Source: an uncultured SAR86 cluster bacterium
Lineage (GTDB): Bacteria; Pseudomonadota; Gammaproteobacteria; Magnimaribacterales; Magnimaribacteraceae
Direction: 5' to 3'
Assembly: GCA_902628375.1 (NCBI GenBank)
Contig: CACOMS010000003.1
Span: 1-64,000 of the forward strand
Length of the DNA: 64,000 nucleotides
The translations under genes and the position numbers were made by a program. The notes beneath the pieces are model-generated. The model was not told the origin of the DNA. It worked only from the letters and a program-made list of their open reading frames with translations, and made no database searches. Positions 21,498-30,623 of this stretch are shown here, piece after piece. Position 1 is the first letter of the stretch, and each line of letters starts with the position of its first letter.

Positions 21498-22743
21498 ACT
21501 CCTTAAGTTTTTTCTTAACTAGTTTATTTTTTAAAATTGCTTTAACAGGTAGTCCATTTTTATAGGGCGTAAATGCTTCTCCTTCAATTAGCGGCTTAAG
21601 ATATTCTTTGCATTTGCCTGTTACGCCAAATCCGTCTTTTGATATATAACTTTTAGGTAGTTTTTTTTCAATATTCGCTACTTTAGATAAATTAATTTTA
21701 TCTATACTCCAAGAATATTTTTTTGTCTTATTTCTTTTAATGATAGGCATGACGGCATTCTCCCCAGCTAAACAAAGTTCGACTGCTGCTTTACCAACCC
21801 CATAAGCTTGTTCGAAATCTATTTTTGATGAAAGGTGTCTTGCTGATCTTTGTAGATAGTCAGGCACTGCCCAATGGCATTTATATCCAAGTTTATCTTG
21901 AATAATCTCAGATATTCTTGGTGCAACCCCTCCTAGTTGTTTATGCCCAAAAGCATCAACCCTTCCTGAATCTGAAAGGAAATTTCCTCTGATATCTCTT
22001 AAACCTTCTGAGACTACAATTACGCAATATCCATTATCTAATACGGTTCTTTTAACTTTATTAATAAACTTAGTTTTTGAAAGTCTTATTTCCGGAAGCA
22101 GAATAATATGAGGAGGGTCATTTTTTTCTACTGAAGCTAATGAAGAAGATGCTGCTATCCACCCAGCATGCCTTCCCATAACTTCCATGATAAAAACCTT
22201 TGTGGATGTATCAGCCATACTTTTCACATCTAAAGCTGTTTCTTGAGTTGAGGTGGCGATATACTTAGCAACTGAACCAAAGCCCGGGCAATTATCCGTA
22301 AAAGGCAGGTCATTATCTACAGTCTTTGGAATTCCAATACATTGCACTGGAAAACCAGATTTTTTGGTAAAACTGGCTATTTTATTTGTGGTATCTTGAG
22401 AATCTCCTCCTCCATTGTAGAGAAAGTATCCTATGTTATGAGATTTGAATACCTCTAGCAGTCTTGTGTATTGAGTTGGATCCTCCTTAGGATCTTTTAG
22501 TTTATATCTGCAAGAACCAAAAGCTCCTCCTGGGGTATATTTTAATAAGTTAATTTGAGTATCACTTTCAAGGCTAGTATCTACTAGTTCTTCTTTTAGA
22601 ATTCCTGAAATGCCATTCTTTCCTGCATAAACTTTACCTATTTCGTTTGAAGCTCTTGCAGTCTCAATTACTCCGGCCGCTGTAGTATTAATTACTGAAG
22701 TAACTCCACCTGATTGCGCGTAAAGTAAATTTCTTAATTTCAT
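21490..22743 (-). CDS. 6-phosphofructokinase, predicted pyrophosphate-dependent
   Basis: LYNGGGDSQDT and GIPKTVDNDLPFTDNCPGFGS; EVMGRHAGWIAA; Asp and Lys at the two PPi-specificity positions. Confidence 0.88.
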   Translation of the reverse strand: MKLRNLLYAQSGGVTSVINTTAAGVIETARASNEIGKVYAGKNGISGILKEELVDTSLESDTQINLLKYTPGGAFGSCRYKLKDPKEDPTQYTRLLEVFKSHNIGYFLYNGGGDSQDTTNKIASFTKKSGFPVQCIGIPKTVDNDLPFTDNCPGFGSVAKYIATSTQETALDVKSMADTSTKVFIMEVMGRHAGWIAASSSLASVEKNDPPHIILLPEIRLSKTKFINKVKRTVLDNGYCVIVVSEGLRDIRGNFLSDSGRVDAFGHKQLGGVAPRISEIIQDKLGYKCHWAVPDYLQRSARHLSSKIDFEQAYGVGKAAVELCLAGENAVMPIIKRNKTKKYSWSIDKINLSKVANIEKKLPKSYISKDGFGVTGKCKEYLKPLIEGEAFTPYKNGLPVKAILKNKLVKKKLKEFS

Positions 22744-22802
22744 TGAAAGTTATAGTCTTAAACTTTATCTAGTTTTGTTGTGTGGGGAGTATAATCGATT
22801 TT

Positions 22803-24155
22803 ATGCCAAAACAAAGAATACATATCCTAGGAGTATGCGGTACGTTTATGGGTAGTTTGGCCTTATTAGCCAAAGAATTAGGCCATGATGTGTCTGGATG
22901 TGATGCTAATACCTATCCTCCTATGTCAGATCTGTTACAAAACCAAGGCATAGATTTAATCAATGGTTATGAATTAAAAGATCTACCTAAAGCAGATTGT
23001 TATGTAATTGGAAATGCTCTATCTAGAGGCAATCCTCTAGTAGAAGAAATATTAAGAAGAAACTATAACTTTATTTCTGGACCAGAATGGATCTTGCAAA
23101 ATATTCTGACTGAAAAGAAAGTGATTGCAGTATCTGGTACTCATGGCAAGACCACTACAACCTCTATGATAGCTTGGATTCTAGAAGACTTAGGTTTTAA
23201 ACCAGGTTACTTGATAGCAGGGAAACCAAAAAATTTTGATGCATCATCTTCTTTAGGTTCTGGTGATATTTTTGTTATCGAAGCTGATGAATATGACACA
23301 GCATTTTTTGATAAACGAGCAAAATTTATTCACTATAGGCCTGAAGTTCTAGTCATCAATAATTTAGAGTTTGATCATGCTGATATCTACAAAGATCTTG
23401 AACAAATTAAAGTCCAATTCCATCATTTAGTTCGTACCATGTCTTCAGACTCTACCGTTATCACCCCAATGAATGAAGAAGCAATAGATGAAGTCTTATC
23501 TATGGGTTTATGGAGTAATTTAATCCAATACGGATATGGCAATGATTCAAAGTACTCCTATAAAAATCTAAATGAAGATTTTTCAAAGCTACAGTTTTCT
23601 ATAAATGGAAGTGAAGGTAGTCTAGAGTGGGATCAATTCGGCGAATTCAATGCCATGAATGCTATGTCGGCTGTCATTTCGTTGGAACATTTTGGAATTA
23701 ATATTGCTGATTCAATTAATGCATTAAAGAGATTTAAAGGTGTAGCTAGAAGGCAGGAGGTCCTATTAGATACAGAAAATTTAGTGATCATAGATGATTT
23801 TGCACATCACCCAACTGCAATAAAACAAACTCTAGAAGGATTAAGGAATAGATACCCTAACAAGAAGATTATTTCATTAATTGAATTAAGATCAAATACT
23901 ATGAAGTCTGGATACCATGGAAAAAAACTAACTGACGCCACAAAACAAAGTAATTTAACTTACTGGTCTTGTGAAGATGAAGAAGTAGCTGAAGATTTAG
24001 TCCTGAATGGAGGCAATAACCATAAGAGAATACTTTCTACAGACTCTCTTCTTGAGCATTTACCAAAAGAAATGTCAGGAGATGATTTGATAGTGCTTAT
24101 GTCAAATGGAAGTTTTGATTCATTAAATCAAAGGATAATAAAGGAGCTGAAATGA
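22803..24155 (+). CDS. mpl: UDP-N-acetylmuramate:L-alanyl-gamma-D-glutamyl-meso-diaminopimelate ligase
   Basis: IHILGVCGTFMGSLALLAKELGHDVSGCDANTYPPMS, VSGTHGKTTTTSMIAWIL, DDFAHHPTAI; ATG at 22803 preferred over upstream GTG at 22782. Confidence 0.92.
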   Translation: MPKQRIHILGVCGTFMGSLALLAKELGHDVSGCDANTYPPMSDLLQNQGIDLINGYELKDLPKADCYVIGNALSRGNPLVEEILRRNYNFISGPEWILQNILTEKKVIAVSGTHGKTTTTSMIAWILEDLGFKPGYLIAGKPKNFDASSSLGSGDIFVIEADEYDTAFFDKRAKFIHYRPEVLVINNLEFDHADIYKDLEQIKVQFHHLVRTMSSDSTVITPMNEEAIDEVLSMGLWSNLIQYGYGNDSKYSYKNLNEDFSKLQFSINGSEGSLEWDQFGEFNAMNAMSAVISLEHFGINIADSINALKRFKGVARRQEVLLDTENLVIIDDFAHHPTAIKQTLEGLRNRYPNKKIISLIELRSNTMKSGYHGKKLTDATKQSNLTYWSCEDEEVAEDLVLNGGNNHKRILSTDSLLEHLPKEMSGDDLIVLMSNGSFDSLNQRIIKELK

Positions 24156-25279
24156 GGAAAATAATTAGTTTAATAATAATAAGTATGCTCATATCTTGCT
24201 CAGAAGAAATTGAGAAGATTTCATCAGAAGATTTAGCTAAAAAGTTAACAATCGTAGACATGCATATAGATACTCCATATAGGTTATGGAGACAAAATCT
24301 AATTGGTGATGAGATAGATGATATATCCAAAAGAACCCTCAAAGGGGATTTTGATTACCCTAGGGCTGTATCGGGCGGACTGAATGTTCCTTTCTTCTCA
24401 ATATACACACCAGCTTCTACTCAAATAGATTCAACTTCTCATGAAATGGCAGTATCTTTAATTAGCATGATAGAAGATATTGTTACCTTGCATTCAGATA
24501 AGTTTTTTATTGTTAAATCAACAAGCGATATTGAGTTACTTGATAGAGAAAGACTAGGGATAGCTTTTGGTATGGAAAATGGAGCTCCAATTGAAGGAGA
24601 TCTATCGAGAGTTCAGTTCTACCATGATAAAGGAATTAGATATATAACCTTAACTCACTCCAAATCTAACCACATAAGTGACTCTTCTTATGACGAGAAC
24701 CATCAATGGGAGGGTGGTTTGAGTAGTTTTGGTAAAGAGTTAATAAGAGAAATGAATAAGGTAGGAATAATGGTAGATATTTCTCATGTAAGCGATAAAG
24801 CTTTCTATGAGTCTATAGAAATAAGTGAAGTTCCAGTAATAGCAAGTCACTCATCATTAAGGCACTTCACTCCAGGTTTTGAACGTAATGTAAGTGATGA
24901 TATGTTAATAAAATTAGCCTCTAAAGGAGGAGTAATCAGTATAAATTTCGGTAGCTCTTTTCTAACTAAGAAAGCATTGGAATATAGAAGGAATAGAGAA
25001 GGTCCTTATCCTTTTGCCGATGTAACTGATGTTGTCGATCATATTGATAGGGTAGTTAATCTTGTTGGGATAGATCATGTAGGAATAGGTTCCGATTATG
25101 ATGGAGTAGGGGATACTTTGCCCAGTAATTTGAAAGATGTTTCAACTTTTCCTAATTTAATTTCAGAATTATTAACTAGAGGTTATACAGAAGAGGATAT
25201 AGAGAAAATCCTTTCAGGTAATATTATTAGAGTTTGGAAAGAAGTAGAGGATTTCGCTAATGGAAGAAAGCCTGTCTAG
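24152..25279 (+). CDS. Membrane dipeptidase (M19), predicted lipoprotein
   Basis: Lipobox-like LISC; VDMHIDTPYRLWR, ITLTHSKSNHISDSS, MVDISHVSDKAFYE, IASHSS, HVGIGSDYDG. Confidence 0.9.
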   Translation: MRKIISLIIISMLISCSEEIEKISSEDLAKKLTIVDMHIDTPYRLWRQNLIGDEIDDISKRTLKGDFDYPRAVSGGLNVPFFSIYTPASTQIDSTSHEMAVSLISMIEDIVTLHSDKFFIVKSTSDIELLDRERLGIAFGMENGAPIEGDLSRVQFYHDKGIRYITLTHSKSNHISDSSYDENHQWEGGLSSFGKELIREMNKVGIMVDISHVSDKAFYESIEISEVPVIASHSSLRHFTPGFERNVSDDMLIKLASKGGVISINFGSSFLTKKALEYRRNREGPYPFADVTDVVDHIDRVVNLVGIDHVGIGSDYDGVGDTLPSNLKDVSTFPNLISELLTRGYTEEDIEKILSGNIIRVWKEVEDFANGRKPV

Positions 25280-25853
25280 GGATTTACCTCTTTTTCCTCT
25301 TAACGTGAATGTCCTCCCAGGAGGTTATCTTCCTTTACAAATTTTCGAACCAAGATATTTGGATATGGTTAAGAAATCTATGAGCCAAGAGATAGGTTTT
25401 TGTGTTCATTTAATTAAGCCAACTAGAAAGAATGAAGAGGTTAGTTTCTATAAAAAAGGAACCTATGTAGAAATAGTGGACTTTAATCAACTTGAGAACG
25501 GTCTACTAGGAATAACTGTGCAAGGTAAATATAGAATTGAAGTTTTAGACGAGAATATTCAAGAAGATGGTCTTCGGATTGGAACTATATTTGAGTTAGG
25601 AGAAGAAGAAGAGTCTGTTAACTTGAAGCCTTCATACACCAATATATGGAACGTATTAGAAGATTTATCAAACCATCCTGAGATAAAGAAATTACATCTT
25701 GAAATTGATTTTAATAGTTCCTCGAATGTGGCTTATAACCTAGCTAGTTTACTCCCCTTAACTCCTCCAGAAAAACAAACCATTCTAGAAGCAGAAAAAA
25801 ACTCAGAAAAGTTAGATTTCTTGAATCAAGTTTTAAAAAAATTAGGCGGCTGA
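25260..25853 (+). CDS. Lon-substrate-binding-domain (LON N-terminal) family protein
   Basis: LPLFPLNVNVLPGGYLPLQIFEPRYLDMVK, GLLGITVQGKYRIEV. Confidence 0.88.
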   Translation: MEESLSRDLPLFPLNVNVLPGGYLPLQIFEPRYLDMVKKSMSQEIGFCVHLIKPTRKNEEVSFYKKGTYVEIVDFNQLENGLLGITVQGKYRIEVLDENIQEDGLRIGTIFELGEEEESVNLKPSYTNIWNVLEDLSNHPEIKKLHLEIDFNSSSNVAYNLASLLPLTPPEKQTILEAEKNSEKLDFLNQVLKKLGG

Positions 25854-25860
25854 TTAAAAG

Positions 25861-27264
25861 TTATCCTTCTCGCCAGTTTCCATGAAATCCATAAGGAATT
25901 CTATGAGGCAATAAAGCTTTACCTATAGGCCCCTTTTCAACTTGCTGGGCATCTAAGATCATAAGTTCAGAAATATTTTCCCTTCCCTTATAGGCTAAGG
26001 CTATAAGGTATCCTTCTCCTTCTTCCGAATCTCTAGTTTTAGGTACAAATATAGGCTCTCCTACCGCATCATATTTTGATAAACCATAAACATTTTTCTT
26101 GCCTGTTTGATGGTCATAATGCGCTATGGCATTAAAGCTAATACCTTCTGGATGATCCTCTTCTTTTTTTGTGGCGAAGTAGCCATGTCTATAGTTGAGC
26201 ATGCTAAATCTTTCATCTAGCCTAGGAAACTCACCTATCTCATCATCAAGGTATTCTTTTTTGATAGTTCCTGAGTTCGAAGATAAATCTATTTCCCATT
26301 TATTTAATCTAGCTTCTGCTTTTTTAGGGTCTGGCGTTGACCCATCTACATGAGGAAAAAGTGGTGCTTCTTCAAACTGCATCATATGAGCGATTATTTT
26401 ATCTCCTTGAGTATAAGCATTCATTGGATGAAATACATAACATGGATCGCTCTCAATCCATTTAATATCATTTGCGGTTCCATCTCTAGGCATTATCCCT
26501 ATTTGACTATTTCTATTGGCATCCCATGCTATTGGTGGATTGCCTTTCATGGCTTCTCCAAAGTCAATTATTAAAGGAAAGATAGGAAAAATAACATGCT
26601 TATCAGTCACTATAAAGTCATGAATCATGCTTGAATAGGGTGTTTGGAATTCAAAGTAAGTTGTTAATTCACCTTTAGCATTGACCACAAAATAAGTAAT
26701 TTTATTTTCTCCAAATCCATAGCTAAAGCCAAAGAGCTCACCAGTTAAAGGATCTATTTTTGGGTGAGCAGTCATAGCAGACAATAGCTTTCCTTTATAG
26801 TTATAAGAGCCTAATGATTCAAGGCTGATTGGATCCAATTCAAAAGGAGGATGGCCTTCCTCTAAAGCTAATAATTTATCACCATGAAATACAATATTCG
26901 TATTCGCAGTTCCATCTTCTCCTTCTGGGTTCCATTCAGGATCAGTATCCATAGGATTTAGCAGATTAATTAAAGATCTACCTGCTGCTTTCTCTTGTTT
27001 CCATTTTGAAGTTTGAACCCAACGATTCTTGTAAGCTACCTTCCCATTTTCAAAATGGAAAGCATGTATCATGCCATCGCCACCAAACCAATGATAATTA
27101 CCACCCCTAGGTGGGAACTGAGGATCTGGCCCATTACGATAATAGCTACCAAATAAATCTTTAGGAATTTCACCTTCGACAATCAGATCATTTATGTCAG
27201 ATTCCATTCTTATAGGAGCATAGTTGCCCCTCAAATTTGGATGATCGGGATATTTTTCAGTCAT
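25861..27264 (-). CDS. Carotenoid oxygenase (CCD/lignostilbene dioxygenase) family protein
   Basis: YYRNGPDPQFPPRGGNYHWFGGDGMIHAFHFENGK, TAHPKIDP, MIHDFIVTDKHVIF, VFHPMNAYT, HRIPYGFHGNW (four candidate iron-ligand His). Confidence 0.92.
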   Translation of the reverse strand: MTEKYPDHPNLRGNYAPIRMESDINDLIVEGEIPKDLFGSYYRNGPDPQFPPRGGNYHWFGGDGMIHAFHFENGKVAYKNRWVQTSKWKQEKAAGRSLINLLNPMDTDPEWNPEGEDGTANTNIVFHGDKLLALEEGHPPFELDPISLESLGSYNYKGKLLSAMTAHPKIDPLTGELFGFSYGFGENKITYFVVNAKGELTTYFEFQTPYSSMIHDFIVTDKHVIFPIFPLIIDFGEAMKGNPPIAWDANRNSQIGIMPRDGTANDIKWIESDPCYVFHPMNAYTQGDKIIAHMMQFEEAPLFPHVDGSTPDPKKAEARLNKWEIDLSSNSGTIKKEYLDDEIGEFPRLDERFSMLNYRHGYFATKKEEDHPEGISFNAIAHYDHQTGKKNVYGLSKYDAVGEPIFVPKTRDSEEGEGYLIALAYKGRENISELMILDAQQVEKGPIGKALLPHRIPYGFHGNWREG

Positions 27265-27877
27265 TATTACTAGCCTTTCTTTTTATTATTAAGAAAATAA
27301 GTATAACTGCAATTAGTAAAGCTATACCAGATATTACAAATGAATCAGAAATTTCACCTTCCAGCATAGCTAGTAAAGTTTTGCCTCCAAGATATCCAGG
27401 GAGGGTATATAACAAAGCCCAAAGTATAGAAGAAAATAAATCTATAAAAATAAACTTTTTAGTGTTCATTTCAAGAGATCCAGCAGTTATAGGCATTAGA
27501 GGTCTTATAGGCCCTATAAATTTACCGACAAATAGACCTAATGTGCCATATTTTATGAAGAATGATCTTCCTTGGTCTAACCAATGAGGATGAGAATTAA
27601 AAGGCCAAATATGATCTATCTTCTTACTTATAGACTTACCTATAAAAAAGCTTGAAGAATCAGCCAAAAAACTGGCAATGTATGCAATTAGTATTACTTC
27701 TACGATTGTCAGGTCTGTGGAAGCAGCTAAGCCTGATATAACTCCCACTAAAACAACACCAGGAATTACAACTCCAATTAAGGCAAAAGACTCAACAAAA
27801 GCAGCCGCAAATAGTCCTAGTGCTATCCAGTCAGGATTTTCCTGCAACCAAAGAGTTACCGTACCTACATCAAACAT
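27257..27877 (-). CDS. DedA family membrane protein
   Basis: FVESFALIGVVIPGVVLVGVI, FIGPIRPLMPITAGSLEM, YTLPGYLGG. Confidence 0.9.
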   Translation of the reverse strand: MFDVGTVTLWLQENPDWIALGLFAAAFVESFALIGVVIPGVVLVGVISGLAASTDLTIVEVILIAYIASFLADSSSFFIGKSISKKIDHIWPFNSHPHWLDQGRSFFIKYGTLGLFVGKFIGPIRPLMPITAGSLEMNTKKFIFIDLFSSILWALLYTLPGYLGGKTLLAMLEGEISDSFVISGIALLIAVILIFLIIKRKASNND

Positions 27878-27915
27878 CTTATAATCTATTCTTTAAATAA
27901 AAAACCAATTACATT

Positions 27916-29184
27916 TTGACAGATATTACGGATTTAACCCAATACATGACGAGATTAGGAGAGGGTGCCTATCAAGCGTCTAGAGATCTATCTTCTTTAT
28001 CGACTGAGCAAAAGAATAAGGCTTTAGAGCTTATGGCAGAGTCTTTATCTGATAATAAAGAAGATTTATTGGAGGCAAATAAAGAGGATATTAACAAAGC
28101 AAATGAGAGTGGAATCAGTAGCGCACTTTTAGACAGATTAGAGCTCAATGAAGATAGAATAGAATCAATGATTTCAGGTTTAATTTCTATCTCTAAACTT
28201 CCAGATCCTATCGGAGAGATAACCAATCTAAAACCTACCCCATCTGGAATAAATGTGAGTCAGATGAGAGTGCCTTTAGGTGTAGTAGGAATAATTTATG
28301 AATCAAGACCTAATGTTACAGCTGATGCTGCCGGATTATGTTTAAAATCTGGAAATGCTTGCATCTTAAGAGGGGGTAGCGAGTCCATCAATTCAAATTT
28401 AGCTATCTATAAAAATCTTTTAAAGGGACTTGAAACTTCAGAAGCTCCAAATAATTCTATTCAACTAGTAGAAACAGTAGATCGGGAAGCAGTTAAGAAG
28501 CTCTTATCTATGAAAGAGTGGATAGATGTAGTAATTCCAAGAGGTGGAAAAGGATTAGTTCAACTCGTTTCAGATGAAGCAAAAGTTCCAGTTATCAAGC
28601 ATTTAGATGGGATTTGTCATGTCTATATAGATGGAGACTGCGATGAAGATAAAGCTGTTTCTATTGCTGTTAATGCTAAAACTTATAGATTTGGAATTTG
28701 TGGAGCTATGGAAACACTTTTGGTAGATAGGAAAGTAGCTAAATCTATCTTGCCTAAAATATACGATGAATTCACTAAGGAAGAGGTAGAGATGAGAGGG
28801 TGTTCTGTAACAAATGACATTATTTCTGCAGCGTCAGCAAGTGATGAAGATTGGGTTACTGAATATCTAGCTCCTATAATCTCTATAAAAGTAGTTGAAG
28901 GCATTAAAGAAGCTATCGATCATATTAATAACTTTGGATCTTCACATTCTGACTGCATAGTTACAGAAGACCTAGCAAAGGCAGAATTATTCTTAAATAA
29001 AGTAGACTCAAGCTCAGTTATGCACAATGTTCCAACTTGCTGGGCTGATGGTTATGAATATGGCTTAGGGGCTGAAGTTGGGATATCGACTGATAAGTTT
29101 CATGCAAGAGGTCCGGTAGGACTTGAGGGACTTACTTCACAAAAATACCTTGTAAAAGGGAAGGGTGAACTGAGAGGCAATTAA
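27916..29184 (+). CDS. proA: Glutamate-5-semialdehyde dehydrogenase
   Basis: VPLGVVGIIYESRPNVTADAAGLCLKSGNACILRGGSE, HLDGICHVYID, FGICGAMETLLVD, ARGPVGLEGLTS; TTG start as given, ATG at 27946 also possible. Confidence 0.93.
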   Translation: MTDITDLTQYMTRLGEGAYQASRDLSSLSTEQKNKALELMAESLSDNKEDLLEANKEDINKANESGISSALLDRLELNEDRIESMISGLISISKLPDPIGEITNLKPTPSGINVSQMRVPLGVVGIIYESRPNVTADAAGLCLKSGNACILRGGSESINSNLAIYKNLLKGLETSEAPNNSIQLVETVDREAVKKLLSMKEWIDVVIPRGGKGLVQLVSDEAKVPVIKHLDGICHVYIDGDCDEDKAVSIAVNAKTYRFGICGAMETLLVDRKVAKSILPKIYDEFTKEEVEMRGCSVTNDIISAASASDEDWVTEYLAPIISIKVVEGIKEAIDHINNFGSSHSDCIVTEDLAKAELFLNKVDSSSVMHNVPTCWADGYEYGLGAEVGISTDKFHARGPVGLEGLTSQKYLVKGKGELRGN

Positions 29185-29192
29185 TCTTATAA

Positions 29193-29831
29193 ATGAAAAA
29201 TAAGATCGGACTTTTTGGAGGTACCTTTAATCCTACACACAAAGGACATACTGGGGTCGTAAAAAAAATACTTGAACTTTCCTTATTTGATCAGATTTAT
29301 GTAATTCCATCAGCTAAACCTCCTCATAGAGAGAAGGTTGAAGTAGATTTTCATCATCGATTTGAGATGGCTAAGCTTGCTTTTCAAAGTTTTGAACATG
29401 TCACAATTGATTCAAGGGAGAACTCCAGGGAGGGTCCTTCCTATGCTCTTGATACTTTTCTTTCGTTTAAGGAAGAATTTAAGCAAAAAGATTGTTTCTG
29501 GATTTTAGGAATAGATTCTTTCTTAACTATAAGAGAATGGCATGAATGGGAGCGACTAATAGAAGCAGCAAATTTCTTAATTGTCAGTAGACCTGGCCAT
29601 GAAATAAATTCAAAAAAAAGAGTTAATCAGATTTTAAAAGAAAGAAGCGCTAGGAGTATAGAAGAATGTAGTAGAGAGAAAAATATATTACATTTAGATT
29701 CATTGGACTTTGAGATCTCTTCTTCCAAAGTCAGGTTAGAAATCGAAACAGCTCTTTTTGACCCTAATAAAATAGATGATTCAGTGATAAATTATATAAA
29801 CAAGAATAATTTATATTCAAAAAGTATATGA
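29193..29831 (+). CDS. nadD: Nicotinate-nucleotide adenylyltransferase
   Basis: IGLFGGTFNPTHKGH, FWILGIDSFLTIREWHEWERL, EISSSKVR. Confidence 0.93.
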   Translation: MKNKIGLFGGTFNPTHKGHTGVVKKILELSLFDQIYVIPSAKPPHREKVEVDFHHRFEMAKLAFQSFEHVTIDSRENSREGPSYALDTFLSFKEEFKQKDCFWILGIDSFLTIREWHEWERLIEAANFLIVSRPGHEINSKKRVNQILKERSARSIEECSREKNILHLDSLDFEISSSKVRLEIETALFDPNKIDDSVINYINKNNLYSKSI

Positions 29832-30154
29832 GCCCAAAAAAATTAAGAGATAAAGTTATTGAAAGCTTAGAGGAATTAAAAGCTGTTGATCAAGTCTGTT
29901 TAGATGTATCTAGTTTAACAACTCTTACAGACTTTATGATAATTGTTACTGGGACTTCTTCTAGACATATACAGTCTTTAGCAGACCGAGTAGTTGAAGA
30001 TCTTAAAAATCTTAATATTAGACCTTTGAGTCTAGAGGGAGAGGGGTCTCAAGAGTGGGTTCTGGTAGATTATGGAGATGTGATAGTACATTTAATGTCT
30101 TCCCAAGCCAGAACTTTTTATGATTTAGAAAGTCTCTGGGATGAAGACCTTTAA
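29828..30154 (+). CDS. rsfS: Ribosome silencing factor
   Basis: DFMIIVTGTSSRHIQSLAD, EGEGSQEWVLVDYGDVIVHLM. Confidence 0.95.
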   Translation: MSPKKLRDKVIESLEELKAVDQVCLDVSSLTTLTDFMIIVTGTSSRHIQSLADRVVEDLKNLNIRPLSLEGEGSQEWVLVDYGDVIVHLMSSQARTFYDLESLWDEDL

Positions 30155-30619
30155 ATGAAATTAACAGTGCTTTCAATAATCAAAAGTAAACCATCATGGG
30201 TAACTGAACAGTTTAGTACATATAGTTCAAGGTTAAATAAGTCCATTCAATTAAATTGGAAGGGTTTAGAGCCAGTAAAAAATGGAAAGGCCTCAGAGAA
30301 GGATCAAATTAGAGAAAATGGAAAAAAATTATTGGCTTCTATTCCTGATAATGCTTTCGTTATTGCTTTGGATCAGAAAGGAGATAATTGGAATACACAA
30401 AAGCTAAAGAATAATTTTGAAGATTGGATCTCTATCAATAAAGAAATAATCTTTTTAGTTGGGGGTCAGGAGGGTTTAAGCAAAGATTGCCTAAACAGAT
30501 CTAATTTAATTTGGTCTTTATCCAACTTAACGTTGCCCCATTCTTTTGTTCCTTTGATTGTTGCAGAACAAATCTTTAGGGCTTGGTCTATGACTCAGAA
30601 TCATCCTTATCACAGGTAA
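30155..30619 (+). CDS. rlmH: 23S rRNA (pseudouridine1915-N3)-methyltransferase
   Basis: FLVGGQEGL, NLTLPHSFVPLIVAEQIFRAWSMTQNHPYHR. Confidence 0.95.
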   Translation: MKLTVLSIIKSKPSWVTEQFSTYSSRLNKSIQLNWKGLEPVKNGKASEKDQIRENGKKLLASIPDNAFVIALDQKGDNWNTQKLKNNFEDWISINKEIIFLVGGQEGLSKDCLNRSNLIWSLSNLTLPHSFVPLIVAEQIFRAWSMTQNHPYHR

Positions 30620-30623
30620 GCTA

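Noticed and set aside
22782-22802. Upstream GTG start for mpl
   Set aside because: No SD before GTG; the extra residues MGSIIDF are unlike Mpl N-termini; ATG at 22803 fits.
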